6,055 nt of DNA. Origin: Natronohydrobacter sp. GTDB lineage: Bacteria; Pseudomonadota; Alphaproteobacteria; Rhodobacterales; Rhodobacteraceae. The stretch covers positions 1 to 6,055 of the forward strand of contig SKRP01000146.1 in assembly GCA_007118445.1 (NCBI GenBank), written 5' to 3'. Position 1 is the first letter of the stretch. Each line of letters opens with the position of its first letter. This document shows, in pieces, positions 1 to 6,055 of the stretch. A model generated the notes under the pieces. That model saw only the letters and a program-made list of their open reading frames with translations, had not been told where the DNA came from and searched no databases. The translations under genes and the position numbers were made by a program.

Positions 1-1101
1 CAGCTCGATGCCTGGGAACTGGCCGAAGAGGTGCTGGGCTGGTGTCTGGGCGGCTATAGCTACCGCCGCTTCCGGCAAGGCGACACCCCGGCGCTGGGCC
101 AGATGATCGCGCCTGCCGGGGGCGATGCCACCCGGCTGGCGGCGATTGTCTCGGGCGAGTTTCTGACCCGCGACCTGATCAACACGCCCGCCTCGCATAT
201 GGGGCCGGAAGAGCTGGAAGCGGCGTTTCTGGCACTGGCGCAAGAGCATGGGGCCGAGGCGTCGGTTATTTATGGCGATGATCTGCTGTATCAGAACCTG
301 CCGCTGATCCATGCAGTGGGCCGCGCCTCTGAACGCAGCCCGCGCCTGCTGGATATGCGCTGGGGCGAGGCCGGTCCGCGTCTGACGCTGGTCGGCAAGG
401 GGGTGTGTTTCGACACTGGCGGGCTGAACCTCAAGCCCGGTGCCTCGATGGGGCTGATGAAAAAGGATATGGGCGGGGCCGCGGCGGTGCTGGGGCTGGC
501 GCAGATGATCATGGCGCAGGGCTGGCCGGTGCAGCTGCGTGTGCTGGTGCCTGCGGTCGAGAATGCTGTCTCGGGCAATGCGATGCGGCCTGGCGATATC
601 CTGACCTCGCGCAAGGGGCTGAGTGTCGAGGTCAACAATACCGATGCCGAGGGCCGTCTGGTGCTGGCCGATGCGCTGGCGCTGGCGGATGAGGAAACCC
701 CTGATCTGATGATCTGCATGGCGACCCTGACCGGGGCCGCGCGTGTGGCGCTGGGGCCGGATGTGCCGCCCTTCTTCACCCGCGACTCGGCGCTTGCGCG
801 CGCGCTGATGGCGGCCAGCGACGCTGTGCGCGATCCCCTGTGGCAATTGCCCCTGCACCCGGCCTATGAGGCGAAGATCGAACCCGGCATCGCCGATCTG
901 GACAATGCGCCCGCAGGCGGGATGGCAGGCGCGATTACAGCGGCGCTGTTCCTGCACCGCTTTGTCGATGCCTGCCCGCGCTTTGCGCATTTCGATATCT
1001 ATGGCTTCCAGCCCAGCGCTGCGCCGGGGCGGCCCAAGGGCGGCGTGGGGCAGGGCACCCGCGCGCTGTTCGCAGCGCTGCCGGAAGCGCTTGGCCTGTG
1101 A
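1..1101 (+). CDS. M17 family leucyl aminopeptidase (5'-truncated by window edge)
   Basis: Metallo-aminopeptidase of the M17 (PepA/PepB) family, which removes N-terminal residues from peptides in the cytoplasm using two divalent metal ions. The reading frame is open from base 1, so the gene begins upstream; about 366 codons of the usual ~450-500 are visible, including the whole catalytic domain. The PepA-type ligands are all present: GKGVCFDTGG with Lys at 397-399 and Asp at 412-414, the LKP lysine at 433-435, MKKDMGG with Asp at 466-468, and the family signature NTDAEGRL with Asp at 643-645, Glu at 649-651 and the catalytic-site Arg at 655-657. Nothing looks damaged, so it should be active. 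The stop overlaps the GTG start of the next gene by four bases, indicating an operon with the NlpC/P60 peptidase. Family assignment is secure; substrate preference cannot be read from the sequence. I give no symbol because pepA and pepB types cannot be separated without the N-terminal domain. Confidence 0.95.
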   Translation, partial: QLDAWELAEEVLGWCLGGYSYRRFRQGDTPALGQMIAPAGGDATRLAAIVSGEFLTRDLINTPASHMGPEELEAAFLALAQEHGAEASVIYGDDLLYQNLPLIHAVGRASERSPRLLDMRWGEAGPRLTLVGKGVCFDTGGLNLKPGASMGLMKKDMGGAAAVLGLAQMIMAQGWPVQLRVLVPAVENAVSGNAMRPGDILTSRKGLSVEVNNTDAEGRLVLADALALADEETPDLMICMATLTGAARVALGPDVPPFFTRDSALARALMAASDAVRDPLWQLPLHPAYEAKIEPGIADLDNAPAGGMAGAITAALFLHRFVDACPRFAHFDIYGFQPSAAPGRPKGGVGQGTRALFAALPEALGL

Positions 1102-1922
1102 GCGATCCGCGCCTGACCCCGTTCAGCGGGCGTGTGGCCCATGTTGCGCTGCAGGGCCGGATCGCGGCCGCGGAGTTCACGAGCGGCACATGGATGCGCC
1201 TGCGCGCCCCGCTGGCCGATCTGCGCCGCCGCCCGGATGGTCCGCGCGACCGCCAGATCTTGCGCGGGGCGCGGCTTTGCGTCATTGACCAGCAGGGGCC
1301 CTGGGCCTTTGTGCAGGCGCAGATGGACGGGTATTGCGGTTGGGTCGCGGCAGAGGCCCTCGGGCCGGATCATCCGGTGACGCATCGCGTCAGCGCGCGC
1401 ATGACGCATCTTTACTCCGCCGCTGATCTGAAAAGCCCGGAGCAGGCGCGCCTGTCGCTCAATGCGCAGCTGCGGATCACAGGCCAGGAGGGCCGTTTTC
1501 TGCGCTGTGATGATGGGTTCTGGGTGCCCAGGCCGCATATGGCGCGGCTGGACGCGCTGCAGTCCGATCCTGTTTCCGTTGCAGAAAGCCTGCTGGGCAC
1601 AGCCTATCTCTGGGGTGGCAACAGTGCTGCCGGGGTAGATTGCTCGGGGCTTGTGCAGCTTGCGCTGCATGCTTGCGGCAAGGCTTGTCCGGGCGACAGC
1701 GACCTGCAAGAGGCCGCGCTGGGGCCGGCGCTGCCTGAGGGGGCCGAAATGCAGCGCGGCGATCTGTTGTTCTGGCGCGGGCATGTGGCCTGGGTCAGCG
1801 CGCCCGGGGCGATCCTGCACGCCAATGCGCATACGATGTCCGTCGCCTGTGAACCGCGCGCCGAGGCGCTGGCGCGGATCGCGCGCGAGGGGCCGCTCAC
1901 GGCGCATATCCGGCCAGTGTGA
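1098..1922 (+). CDS. NlpC/P60 (C40) family peptidase with two SH3-like domains
   Basis: Predicted cysteine peptidase of the NlpC/P60 family (274 aa), which typically cuts the gamma-D-Glu-to-diamino-acid bond of cell-wall peptides. Residues ~33-89 and ~94-149 look like two bacterial SH3 domains, the first with the DLR...GW pattern; residues ~155-274 are the peptidase. The catalytic triad can be placed as Cys182 (VDCSGL), His229 (GHVAWV) and His241 (ILHAN). The His-to-His spacing of 12 equals that recalled for Bacillus YkfC, and a YLWGG motif precedes the cysteine as in that enzyme. There is no signal peptide or membrane segment, so the protein is probably cytoplasmic, like YkfC. The GTG start sits in a GTGA overlap with the aminopeptidase stop; a GGAAG at 1082-1086, 11 bases upstream, may help initiation, with translational coupling likely. 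With its partner it probably recycles murein peptides (inference). The fold is secure, the exact substrate is not. Confidence 0.93.
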   Translation: MSDPRLTPFSGRVAHVALQGRIAAAEFTSGTWMRLRAPLADLRRRPDGPRDRQILRGARLCVIDQQGPWAFVQAQMDGYCGWVAAEALGPDHPVTHRVSARMTHLYSAADLKSPEQARLSLNAQLRITGQEGRFLRCDDGFWVPRPHMARLDALQSDPVSVAESLLGTAYLWGGNSAAGVDCSGLVQLALHACGKACPGDSDLQEAALGPALPEGAEMQRGDLLFWRGHVAWVSAPGAILHANAHTMSVACEPRAEALARIAREGPLTAHIRPV

Positions 1923-1953
1923 CCGCCCGGAAAGCTGCGCGCGCATGCTGGCT

Positions 1954-1982
1954 GTAGGGTGCGTGCTCAGCACGCACCCTAC
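1954..1982. repeat. 29-base perfect palindrome between convergent genes; possible bidirectional terminator or dispersed repeat
   Basis: Two 14-base arms, GTAGGGTGCGTGCT at 1954-1967 and its exact reverse complement at 1969-1982, flank a single C at 1968. As RNA it would form a 13-bp stem with a three-base loop from either strand. It lies 31 bases after the NlpC/P60 stop and 3 bases beyond the hrpB stop, so it is placed to end transcription from both sides. Neither side is followed by a T-run, which weakens the reading as a classical intrinsic terminator. The GTAGGGTGCG...CGCACCCTAC design resembles short palindromes scattered between genes in many proteobacteria (from memory, not checked), so it may be a REP-like element that also acts as a terminator. 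There is no second copy in this window. Confidence 0.75.
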
Positions 1983-1985
1983 CTG

Positions 1986-4421
1986 TCATCGCCCGCGTGG
2001 TTTCGCGCGCAGGGTGGGTGCTGCCTCCAGCGGGTTTTCGGGCCAGGGGTGTTTCGGATATTGCCCGCGCATGTCCTTGCGCACATCCGCATAGCTGTCC
2101 GCCCAGAACCCCGGCAGGTCCATCGTCACCTGCACTGGCCTGCGCGCAGGCGATAAGAGCACCATCCGCAAGGGCTGCCGCGCCGGTCCGATCACCGGAT
2201 GCGTCGCCAGTCCGAACACTTCCTGCAGCCGGATCTCGATCTGTGGTGCATCGCCTGAATAGTCGATTGGCACGCGATTGCCGAGCGGGCTGGTGAAATG
2301 CGCAGGCACCAGCCGGTCGAGGCGCTGTTGCGCCTCCCAATCGAGCATCGCGCGCAGTGCCGGCAGCAGATCGAGCGCGCGCAGCGCATCAGCGCTGCGC
2401 TGGCCGTCGAGATGCGGGGCGAGCCAGTCCTCGAGCCCGGCCAGCAATGCATCTTCCGACATATCCGGCACATCCTCACCCTGCGCGCGCAACAGCGCGA
2501 CCCGCGCGATGAAGCGCCGTGCGGCGTTCGAGAGTGGCAGGCCCAGATCGCGCAGCCCGTCGCAGGCGGCCCGCGCCAGCGCTTCGGGTGCAGGATCGGG
2601 CCAGTGCCGGTCATTGAGCACCAGAGCGCCGAAACATTCCTGTTGCCGCGCGACCACCCGGCCTTCGCGGCGCGACCATGCGCAGATATCCCGCCATATG
2701 ATCTGATCGGCAAACAGCGCCCGAAGCTCACTTTCCCGAATCGCGACAGCCTGCCGGATCCGGGCCTCGCGCGGGTCGCCATCGCTGTCGGTCACCACCA
2801 GCAGCCGCGCCTGCGCCAGCGGGTCGCCCTCGGGCAGCGCGGCCCCCTTGCCCCCCGACAGCACATAGCGCGGGGCCGGGCCCTTGCGCCGCAGCCCGAT
2901 CCGGTCGGGATAGGCCAGCGCGGCCATCTGGCCCGCGCTCAGATCACCGCGCCCCTTGCCTGCCAGCCGCCTCAAGCCCGGCAGGGCCGCGCGCAGCCGC
3001 TCCAGCGTGGGGCGGTGCAGGGCATGGCTGTAGCGTTCGGCAAAGCCTTTCGGGTCGCGCAGTGCCGTGAGGCGCAGTTCCAGATCCGCCGGGGCCTGCG
3101 CCAGCAGGTCACGTTCGGACAGCAATGCGGCCAGTTCGACCCCCGCCCGCCCGGCGATCTGCAGCATATGCGCCAGCCGCGGATGCAGCGGCAGGCCAGC
3201 AAGGCGGCGGCCATGCGCCGTGATCCGGTCCGCGGGGTCCAGCGCGCCCAGACCGCGCAGCAGCGCGCGGGCCTCGGCCAGGGCCGCTTCGGGCGGCGGC
3301 GTCAGAAACCGCAGGCCCGCATCATCGCCCCAGAGCGCGATTTCCAGCGCCAGCCCGGCCAGATCGGCCCGCGCCATTTCCGGCGGCGCGAACGCGGCCA
3401 GCGCGCCCTCCTCGGCCCGCGCCCACATCCGGTAGCAGATGCCGCTTTCGACACGCCCGGCCCGGCCCCGGCGCTGTTCGGCCTCGGCGCGGGTCACGCG
3501 CTCGGTCACCAGCCGCGTCATGCCGGTGCCGGGGTCAAAGCGCGCGCGCCGCGCAAGGCCGCAATCAACCACGACGCGAATCCCCTCGATGGTCAGCGAG
3601 GTTTCGGCAATCGCCGTGGCCAGCACGATCTTGCGCCGGGCGCGCGCAGGCGCAATCGCGGCGCGTTGCTGCGCGAAGGGCAAGGCACCGTAAAGCGGGT
3701 GAATTTCAGCCGCGCCCACGCGCCCGCTCAGCAAACCCGCCACGCGCCGGATCTCGCCTTCGCCGGGCAGAAAGACCAGCAGCGAACCCTCGGTTTCCGC
3801 CAAAGCCTGTTCGACCAGCGCGGCGGCGGCACGCTCAAACGCAATCTCGCGCGACCGGGGGCGGTCCAGCCAGCGGGTTTCGACCGGAAAGGCGCGGCCT
3901 TCGGCGGTCAGGACCGGGGCATTTTGCATCAGCGCGGCCACGGGCGCGGCATCCAGCGTCGCGGACATCACCACCAGCGCCAGATCGGGGCGCAGCGCCG
4001 CGCGCACCTCCCATGTCAGCGCCAGCCCCAGATCGGCATTGAGCGAGCGTTCGTGAAATTCATCGAAGATCACGGCACCGATTCCGGTCAGTTCCGGGTC
4101 TGATTGCAGCATCCGAGTCAGAATCCCCTCGGTCACGACCTCGATTCGCGTCGCATCCGACACGACCGAGGCCCCCCTGATCCGATAGCCAACCCGCGCA
4201 CCGGGGGATTCGCCCAAGGAGCGGGCCATCTGTTCGGCCGCGGCCCGCGCGGCCAGACGGCGCGGCTCCAGCATCACGATCCGCCCTTGTATCTGGTCCA
4301 TCAGCGCCAGTGGAACGCGGGTGGTCTTGCCCGCGCCGGGCGGGGCTTGCAGCACCAGACGGCCCGTGCGGGCAAGCGTGGCCGTGATTTCGGGCAGGAG
4401 CGGGTCTATGGGCAGGGTCAT
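1986..4421 (-). CDS. hrpB: ATP-dependent helicase HrpB (DEAH-box)
   Basis: Complete 811-aa DEAH-box helicase of the HrpB family, a cytoplasmic NTP-driven RNA helicase whose cellular role remains poorly defined. All helicase motifs are visible: Walker A APPGAGKTT (residues 26-34), LEPRRLAARA (51-60), DEFH (120-123, the usual HrpB variant of DEAH), SAT (153-155), LLVFLPGEGE (214-223), the motif V region LATAIAETSLTIEG (267-280) and QRRGRAGR (316-323). The C-terminal ~110 residues carry the HrpB-specific domain, with IEIRLQEVFGL, SPARRPVQVT, SYADVRKDMRG and YPKHPWPE. I chose the ATG at 4419-4421 (MTLPID) because HrpB proteins begin just before this LP...LLP segment. The frame is open to an ATG at 4482-4484, but those 21 extra residues have no family resemblance. 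A GAGG lies about 14 bases upstream, so ribosome binding is weak. The gene stands alone, convergent with the peptidase operon and divergent from the polysaccharide operon. Confidence 0.97.
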   Translation of the reverse strand: MTLPIDPLLPEITATLARTGRLVLQAPPGAGKTTRVPLALMDQIQGRIVMLEPRRLAARAAAEQMARSLGESPGARVGYRIRGASVVSDATRIEVVTEGILTRMLQSDPELTGIGAVIFDEFHERSLNADLGLALTWEVRAALRPDLALVVMSATLDAAPVAALMQNAPVLTAEGRAFPVETRWLDRPRSREIAFERAAAALVEQALAETEGSLLVFLPGEGEIRRVAGLLSGRVGAAEIHPLYGALPFAQQRAAIAPARARRKIVLATAIAETSLTIEGIRVVVDCGLARRARFDPGTGMTRLVTERVTRAEAEQRRGRAGRVESGICYRMWARAEEGALAAFAPPEMARADLAGLALEIALWGDDAGLRFLTPPPEAALAEARALLRGLGALDPADRITAHGRRLAGLPLHPRLAHMLQIAGRAGVELAALLSERDLLAQAPADLELRLTALRDPKGFAERYSHALHRPTLERLRAALPGLRRLAGKGRGDLSAGQMAALAYPDRIGLRRKGPAPRYVLSGGKGAALPEGDPLAQARLLVVTDSDGDPREARIRQAVAIRESELRALFADQIIWRDICAWSRREGRVVARQQECFGALVLNDRHWPDPAPEALARAACDGLRDLGLPLSNAARRFIARVALLRAQGEDVPDMSEDALLAGLEDWLAPHLDGQRSADALRALDLLPALRAMLDWEAQQRLDRLVPAHFTSPLGNRVPIDYSGDAPQIEIRLQEVFGLATHPVIGPARQPLRMVLLSPARRPVQVTMDLPGFWADSYADVRKDMRGQYPKHPWPENPLEAAPTLRAKPRGR

Positions 4422-4539
4422 GACCGACAGATATGCCTCGAGCCCGAAGCCGGGTGCAATCCCCTGCCTTTCTGCGCAATGCAATGTGTTCTATTCAACG
4501 CAGCCCGGCGGCTTTGATACCATCCTTCGGCGCAAGCCA

Positions 4540-4569
4540 TTGACCTTTTCGCGCATCAATGACTATTCA
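4540..4569 (+). promoter_or_regulatory. Predicted sigma-70-type promoter for the polysaccharide export operon
   Basis: TTGACC at 4540-4545 matches five of six bases of the housekeeping -35 box. A -10 candidate follows: TATTCA at 4564-4569 (18-base spacer), or CTATTC at 4563-4568 (17-base spacer). Alphaproteobacterial promoters often keep the -35 better than the -10, which fits. Transcription would begin near 4576, leaving a leader of about 30 bases. A six-base inverted repeat, CATTGA (4538-4543) and TCAATG (4556-4561), spans the -35 and spacer and could be an operator, though so short a match may be chance. Confidence 0.4.
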
Positions 4570-4591
4570 GGCACGGGCAAGAAAGACTTTC

Positions 4592-4598
4592 GAGAGGA
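4592..4598 (+). promoter_or_regulatory. Ribosome binding site favouring a TTG start
   Basis: GAGAGGA at 4592-4598 contains a GAGG core lying 8 bases before the TTG at 4606-4608, which is ideal spacing. It lies 20 bases before the in-frame ATG at 4618-4620, too far for normal use. The only purine-rich sequence close to the ATG is the weak AGGCAGG repeat at 4610-4616. This is the main reason for preferring the TTG start. Confidence 0.5.
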
Positions 4599-4605
4599 AA
4601 ACGGT

Positions 4606-5721
4606 TTGCAGGCAGGCATGTCCAGGAGGGCCTTTCTGGTCACGGGAACAGCATTGGCGCTGAGCGGCTGTACGGTTCCGCGCGGTGCGCCGACTCGCTC
4701 GGAAGTTGTCAAGGACGCGGATGACGAGGATGCGGGCTTCAAGCTCGTGATCGTCTCGCGCAAGGAATTGCCCAAATACAAGGGCTGGGGCGACCGCGGT
4801 GCCAGCCAGCGGACAGGTTGGCCCAATGGCGGCGCAACGCCGTCGGATCAGCGTATCGCACCCGGTGATGTGCTGGCCCTGCGGATTTGGGATGCAGAAG
4901 AAACCTCGCTCCTGTCTGGCGGCGAGGCGCCATTTGCCGATGTGTCGAATGTGACAGTGACAGCGGCAGGTCATATCACGCTGCCCTATGTGGATCAGAT
5001 CAATGTCGGGGGTGTCACCCGCGAAACCGCGCGCCGCCGCATTCAGGACGCGATGATTGCGATCACCCCATCGGCGCAGGTCCAGCTGGAAGTGCGCGAA
5101 GGGCGGCGCAATTCGGTCGAGATGATCGGCGGCGTGGCCTCGCCGGGGACTTATCCGCTGACCGAACGGAACCTGCCGCTCAGCAGCATGCTTGCGGCTG
5201 CGGGGGGCGCGGATTCCGGTCTGACCAACCCGCAGGTGCAACTGACACGTGGCGCGCATATCTATCGCCGACCACTGCAATTCGTGCTCGACAACCCGAA
5301 GAATGACCCGCCGCTCCAGGGGGCCGACCGGATCGTGATCCAGTCCGACCCGCGCAGTTTCACGGCCCTGGGGGCAGCCAACCGCGAAGAGGTGATCGGG
5401 TTTGACGCCGCCGAGGTCAGCGCCTTGCGGGCCTTGTCAATGATGGGCGGGCTGAGCGACACGCGCGCTGATCCGCGCGGGCTTCTGGTGCTGCGCCACT
5501 ATCCGCGCTGGGATCAGGCCCATCCCTATACGGCCCCGCATAAACGCGTCGTGTTCAGCTTCGATCTGACCCATGCCGATGGCATGTTCAACGCGGATGA
5601 ATTCCTGTTGCAGGATGGCGATATCGTCATGGCCACGCAGGCCGTGGCGACCACGACGCAACGTGTGCTTGCGCTGATGGGGGGCTTCATCGGCTTCGGG
5701 CGCGCTGCCAGCAGTCTGTGA
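4606..5721 (+). CDS. Polysaccharide biosynthesis/export (OPX, Wza-type) lipoprotein
   Basis: Predicted outer-membrane polysaccharide export protein, forming the exit channel for an exopolysaccharide or capsule. Numbering from the ATG at 4618 (367 aa), the N-terminus MSRRAFLVTGTALALSGC holds a lipobox (LSGC, lipidated Cys18) and also a twin-arginine-like SRRAFL. Thr19 follows the cysteine. Residues ~78-160 fit the poly-export domain (IAPGDVLALRIWD, then ITLPYVDQINVGG). Two SLBB-type segments follow: ~166-245 (VEMIGGVASPGTYPL) and ~247-340 (FTALGAANREEV to LLQDGDIVMA). The last ~25 residues form a hydrophobic helix-like tail. I placed the start at TTG 4606 (371 aa) because of the Shine-Dalgarno spacing; ATG 4618 is the main alternative. 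The frame is open further upstream, but that part overlaps hrpB and lies before the predicted promoter. The stop overlaps the next gene's GTG by four bases. No Wzc-like kinase is in view. Family call is strong; the polymer is unknown. Confidence 0.92.
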   Translation: MQAGMSRRAFLVTGTALALSGCTVPRGAPTRSEVVKDADDEDAGFKLVIVSRKELPKYKGWGDRGASQRTGWPNGGATPSDQRIAPGDVLALRIWDAEETSLLSGGEAPFADVSNVTVTAAGHITLPYVDQINVGGVTRETARRRIQDAMIAITPSAQVQLEVREGRRNSVEMIGGVASPGTYPLTERNLPLSSMLAAAGGADSGLTNPQVQLTRGAHIYRRPLQFVLDNPKNDPPLQGADRIVIQSDPRSFTALGAANREEVIGFDAAEVSALRALSMMGGLSDTRADPRGLLVLRHYPRWDQAHPYTAPHKRVVFSFDLTHADGMFNADEFLLQDGDIVMATQAVATTTQRVLALMGGFIGFGRAASSL

Positions 5722-6055
5722 GCGCGCTGCGTGTCCTGATCCTCGGGGCCAGCGGTCGGTTGGGGGGCATGGTGCGCCGCCACTGGCGCGCGGCCAATGT
5801 CGATACGCTGTGGCAATATCGCAGGGCCCCCGCGCGCGTGCAATCGGTGATCTGCGATCCGTTGACCGACCCGGATCATGCCGCGCGGCGCTGTGGCCGG
5901 GTGGATGTGGTGCTGGACCTGTCGGGCGTGGTGCCGGGGGCGGGGGATCTGGCGCTGAATACCGAACTGGCGCTGGCCGCGCTGGCGCTTGGCGCGCGGA
6001 CCGGGGCAGGGCGGGTATTTCTGGCCTCGACCGCTGCCGTTTACGGTGCGGGCGC
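5718..6055 (+). CDS. NAD-dependent epimerase/dehydratase family protein (3'-truncated by window edge)
   Basis: N-terminal 112 codons of an extended short-chain dehydrogenase/reductase; the frame stays open to the window end. The start is the GTG inside a GTGA overlap with the OPX stop, giving MSALRVLILGASGRLGG. The nucleotide-binding GxxGxxG motif is GASGRLG (residues 10-16) directly after the first beta strand. A CDP segment at 46-48 is where many family members have the acidic residue touching the adenine. LDLSG at 66-70 corresponds to the strand with the usual small-residue motif, and FLASTAAVYG at 101-110 matches the FxSSxAVYG segment that carries the active-site Ser/Thr. The catalytic YxxxK should lie beyond the edge. 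No good ribosome site precedes the GTG, so translation is probably coupled to the OPX gene. It likely makes or alters a nucleotide sugar for the exported polymer (inference); the specific reaction cannot be told from this part. Confidence 0.88.
   Translation, partial: MSALRVLILGASGRLGGMVRRHWRAANVDTLWQYRRAPARVQSVICDPLTDPDHAARRCGRVDVVLDLSGVVPGAGDLALNTELALAALALGARTGAGRVFLASTAAVYGAG

Larger units (their letters stand above)
4422..4605. other. Divergent intergenic region between hrpB and the polysaccharide operon
   Basis: This 184-base gap separates the two divergent starts and should hold promoters for both. It is visibly richer in A and T than the coding DNA around it, chiefly from 4476 to 4600. 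Rightward there is a good -35 candidate (listed separately). Leftward, for hrpB, the best I can find is TTGAAT (complement of 4493-4498) with CAGAAA 18 bases downstream; this is a weak match and I do not list it on its own. No small gene, RNA gene or hairpin of note is seen. Confidence 0.6.

Noticed and set aside
31..33. GTG as the true start of the M17 aminopeptidase
   Set aside because: The frame is open to base 1 and the family has an N-terminal domain before this point, so the gene is simply cut by the window edge.
291..779. Minus-strand open frame with a Ser-Ala repeat, opposite the aminopeptidase
   Set aside because: The SASASA run is only the complement of repeated GCGCTGGCG codons for Ala-Leu in the real gene.
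1923..1985. The palindrome as an insertion-sequence end or phage attachment site
   Set aside because: There is no second copy, target duplication, integrase, transposase or tRNA gene in the window.
2298..4103. A 601-codon open frame on the plus strand, opposite hrpB
   Set aside because: It is wholly antisense to a well-conserved helicase, is rich in Arg, Gln, Pro, Gly and His as expected for the complement of GC-rich coding DNA, and shows no recognisable domain.
4422..4484. A longer HrpB beginning at an ATG at 4484
   Set aside because: The additional 21 residues do not resemble HrpB N-termini, whereas MTLPID at 4421 begins where the family normally does.
4321..4605. An OPX protein starting as far upstream as 4321
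   Set aside because: This would overlap hrpB, precede the predicted promoter, and place the signal peptide about 100 residues inside the protein.
1..6055. CRISPR array, tRNA, rRNA, riboswitch, defence or toxin-antitoxin system
   Set aside because: I read both strands and found no spaced repeats, cloverleaf, conserved RNA motif or defence-family protein; every long frame without a known family is antisense or out of frame to a recognised gene.

Overview
The window looks like a chromosomal segment from a GC-rich alphaproteobacterium, most likely of the Rhodobacterales (Rhodobacteraceae). The reasons are the codon bias, the tight ...GTGA... stop/start overlaps, and the familiar pairing of an M17 aminopeptidase with an SH3-NlpC/P60 protein. 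The taxonomic call is an inference from composition and gene style. No rRNA or marker gene is present to confirm it.

Layout. (1) Positions 1-1922, plus strand: a two-gene operon. The C-terminal ~366 codons of an M17 leucyl aminopeptidase (5' end outside the window) overlap by 4 bases an NlpC/P60 (C40) endopeptidase that has two N-terminal SH3-like domains and no signal peptide. Together they suggest cytoplasmic breakdown of imported cell-wall peptides. (2) Positions 1923-1985: a short convergent gap that is almost filled by a near-perfect 29-base palindrome. (3) Positions 1986-4421, minus strand: a complete HrpB-type DEAH-box ATP-dependent helicase. (4) Positions 4422-4605: a divergent, relatively AT-richer regulatory gap with a plausible sigma-70 promoter facing right. 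(5) Positions 4606-6055, plus strand: the start of a polysaccharide operon. An outer-membrane polysaccharide export (OPX/Wza-type) lipoprotein overlaps by 4 bases an NAD-dependent epimerase/dehydratase (extended SDR) gene, which runs off the right edge.

The window therefore joins three unrelated units: a peptidase operon, a helicase gene, and the left edge of what is probably an exopolysaccharide or capsule locus. All five protein genes belong to recognised families, and I see no convincing undescribed system. The points most worth a second look are the palindrome between the convergent genes, the combined Tat-like and lipobox signal of the OPX protein with its ambiguous TTG/ATG start, and the unseen content of the polysaccharide locus to the right. 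There are no tRNA or rRNA genes, CRISPR arrays, insertion sequences or pseudogenes that I can support.
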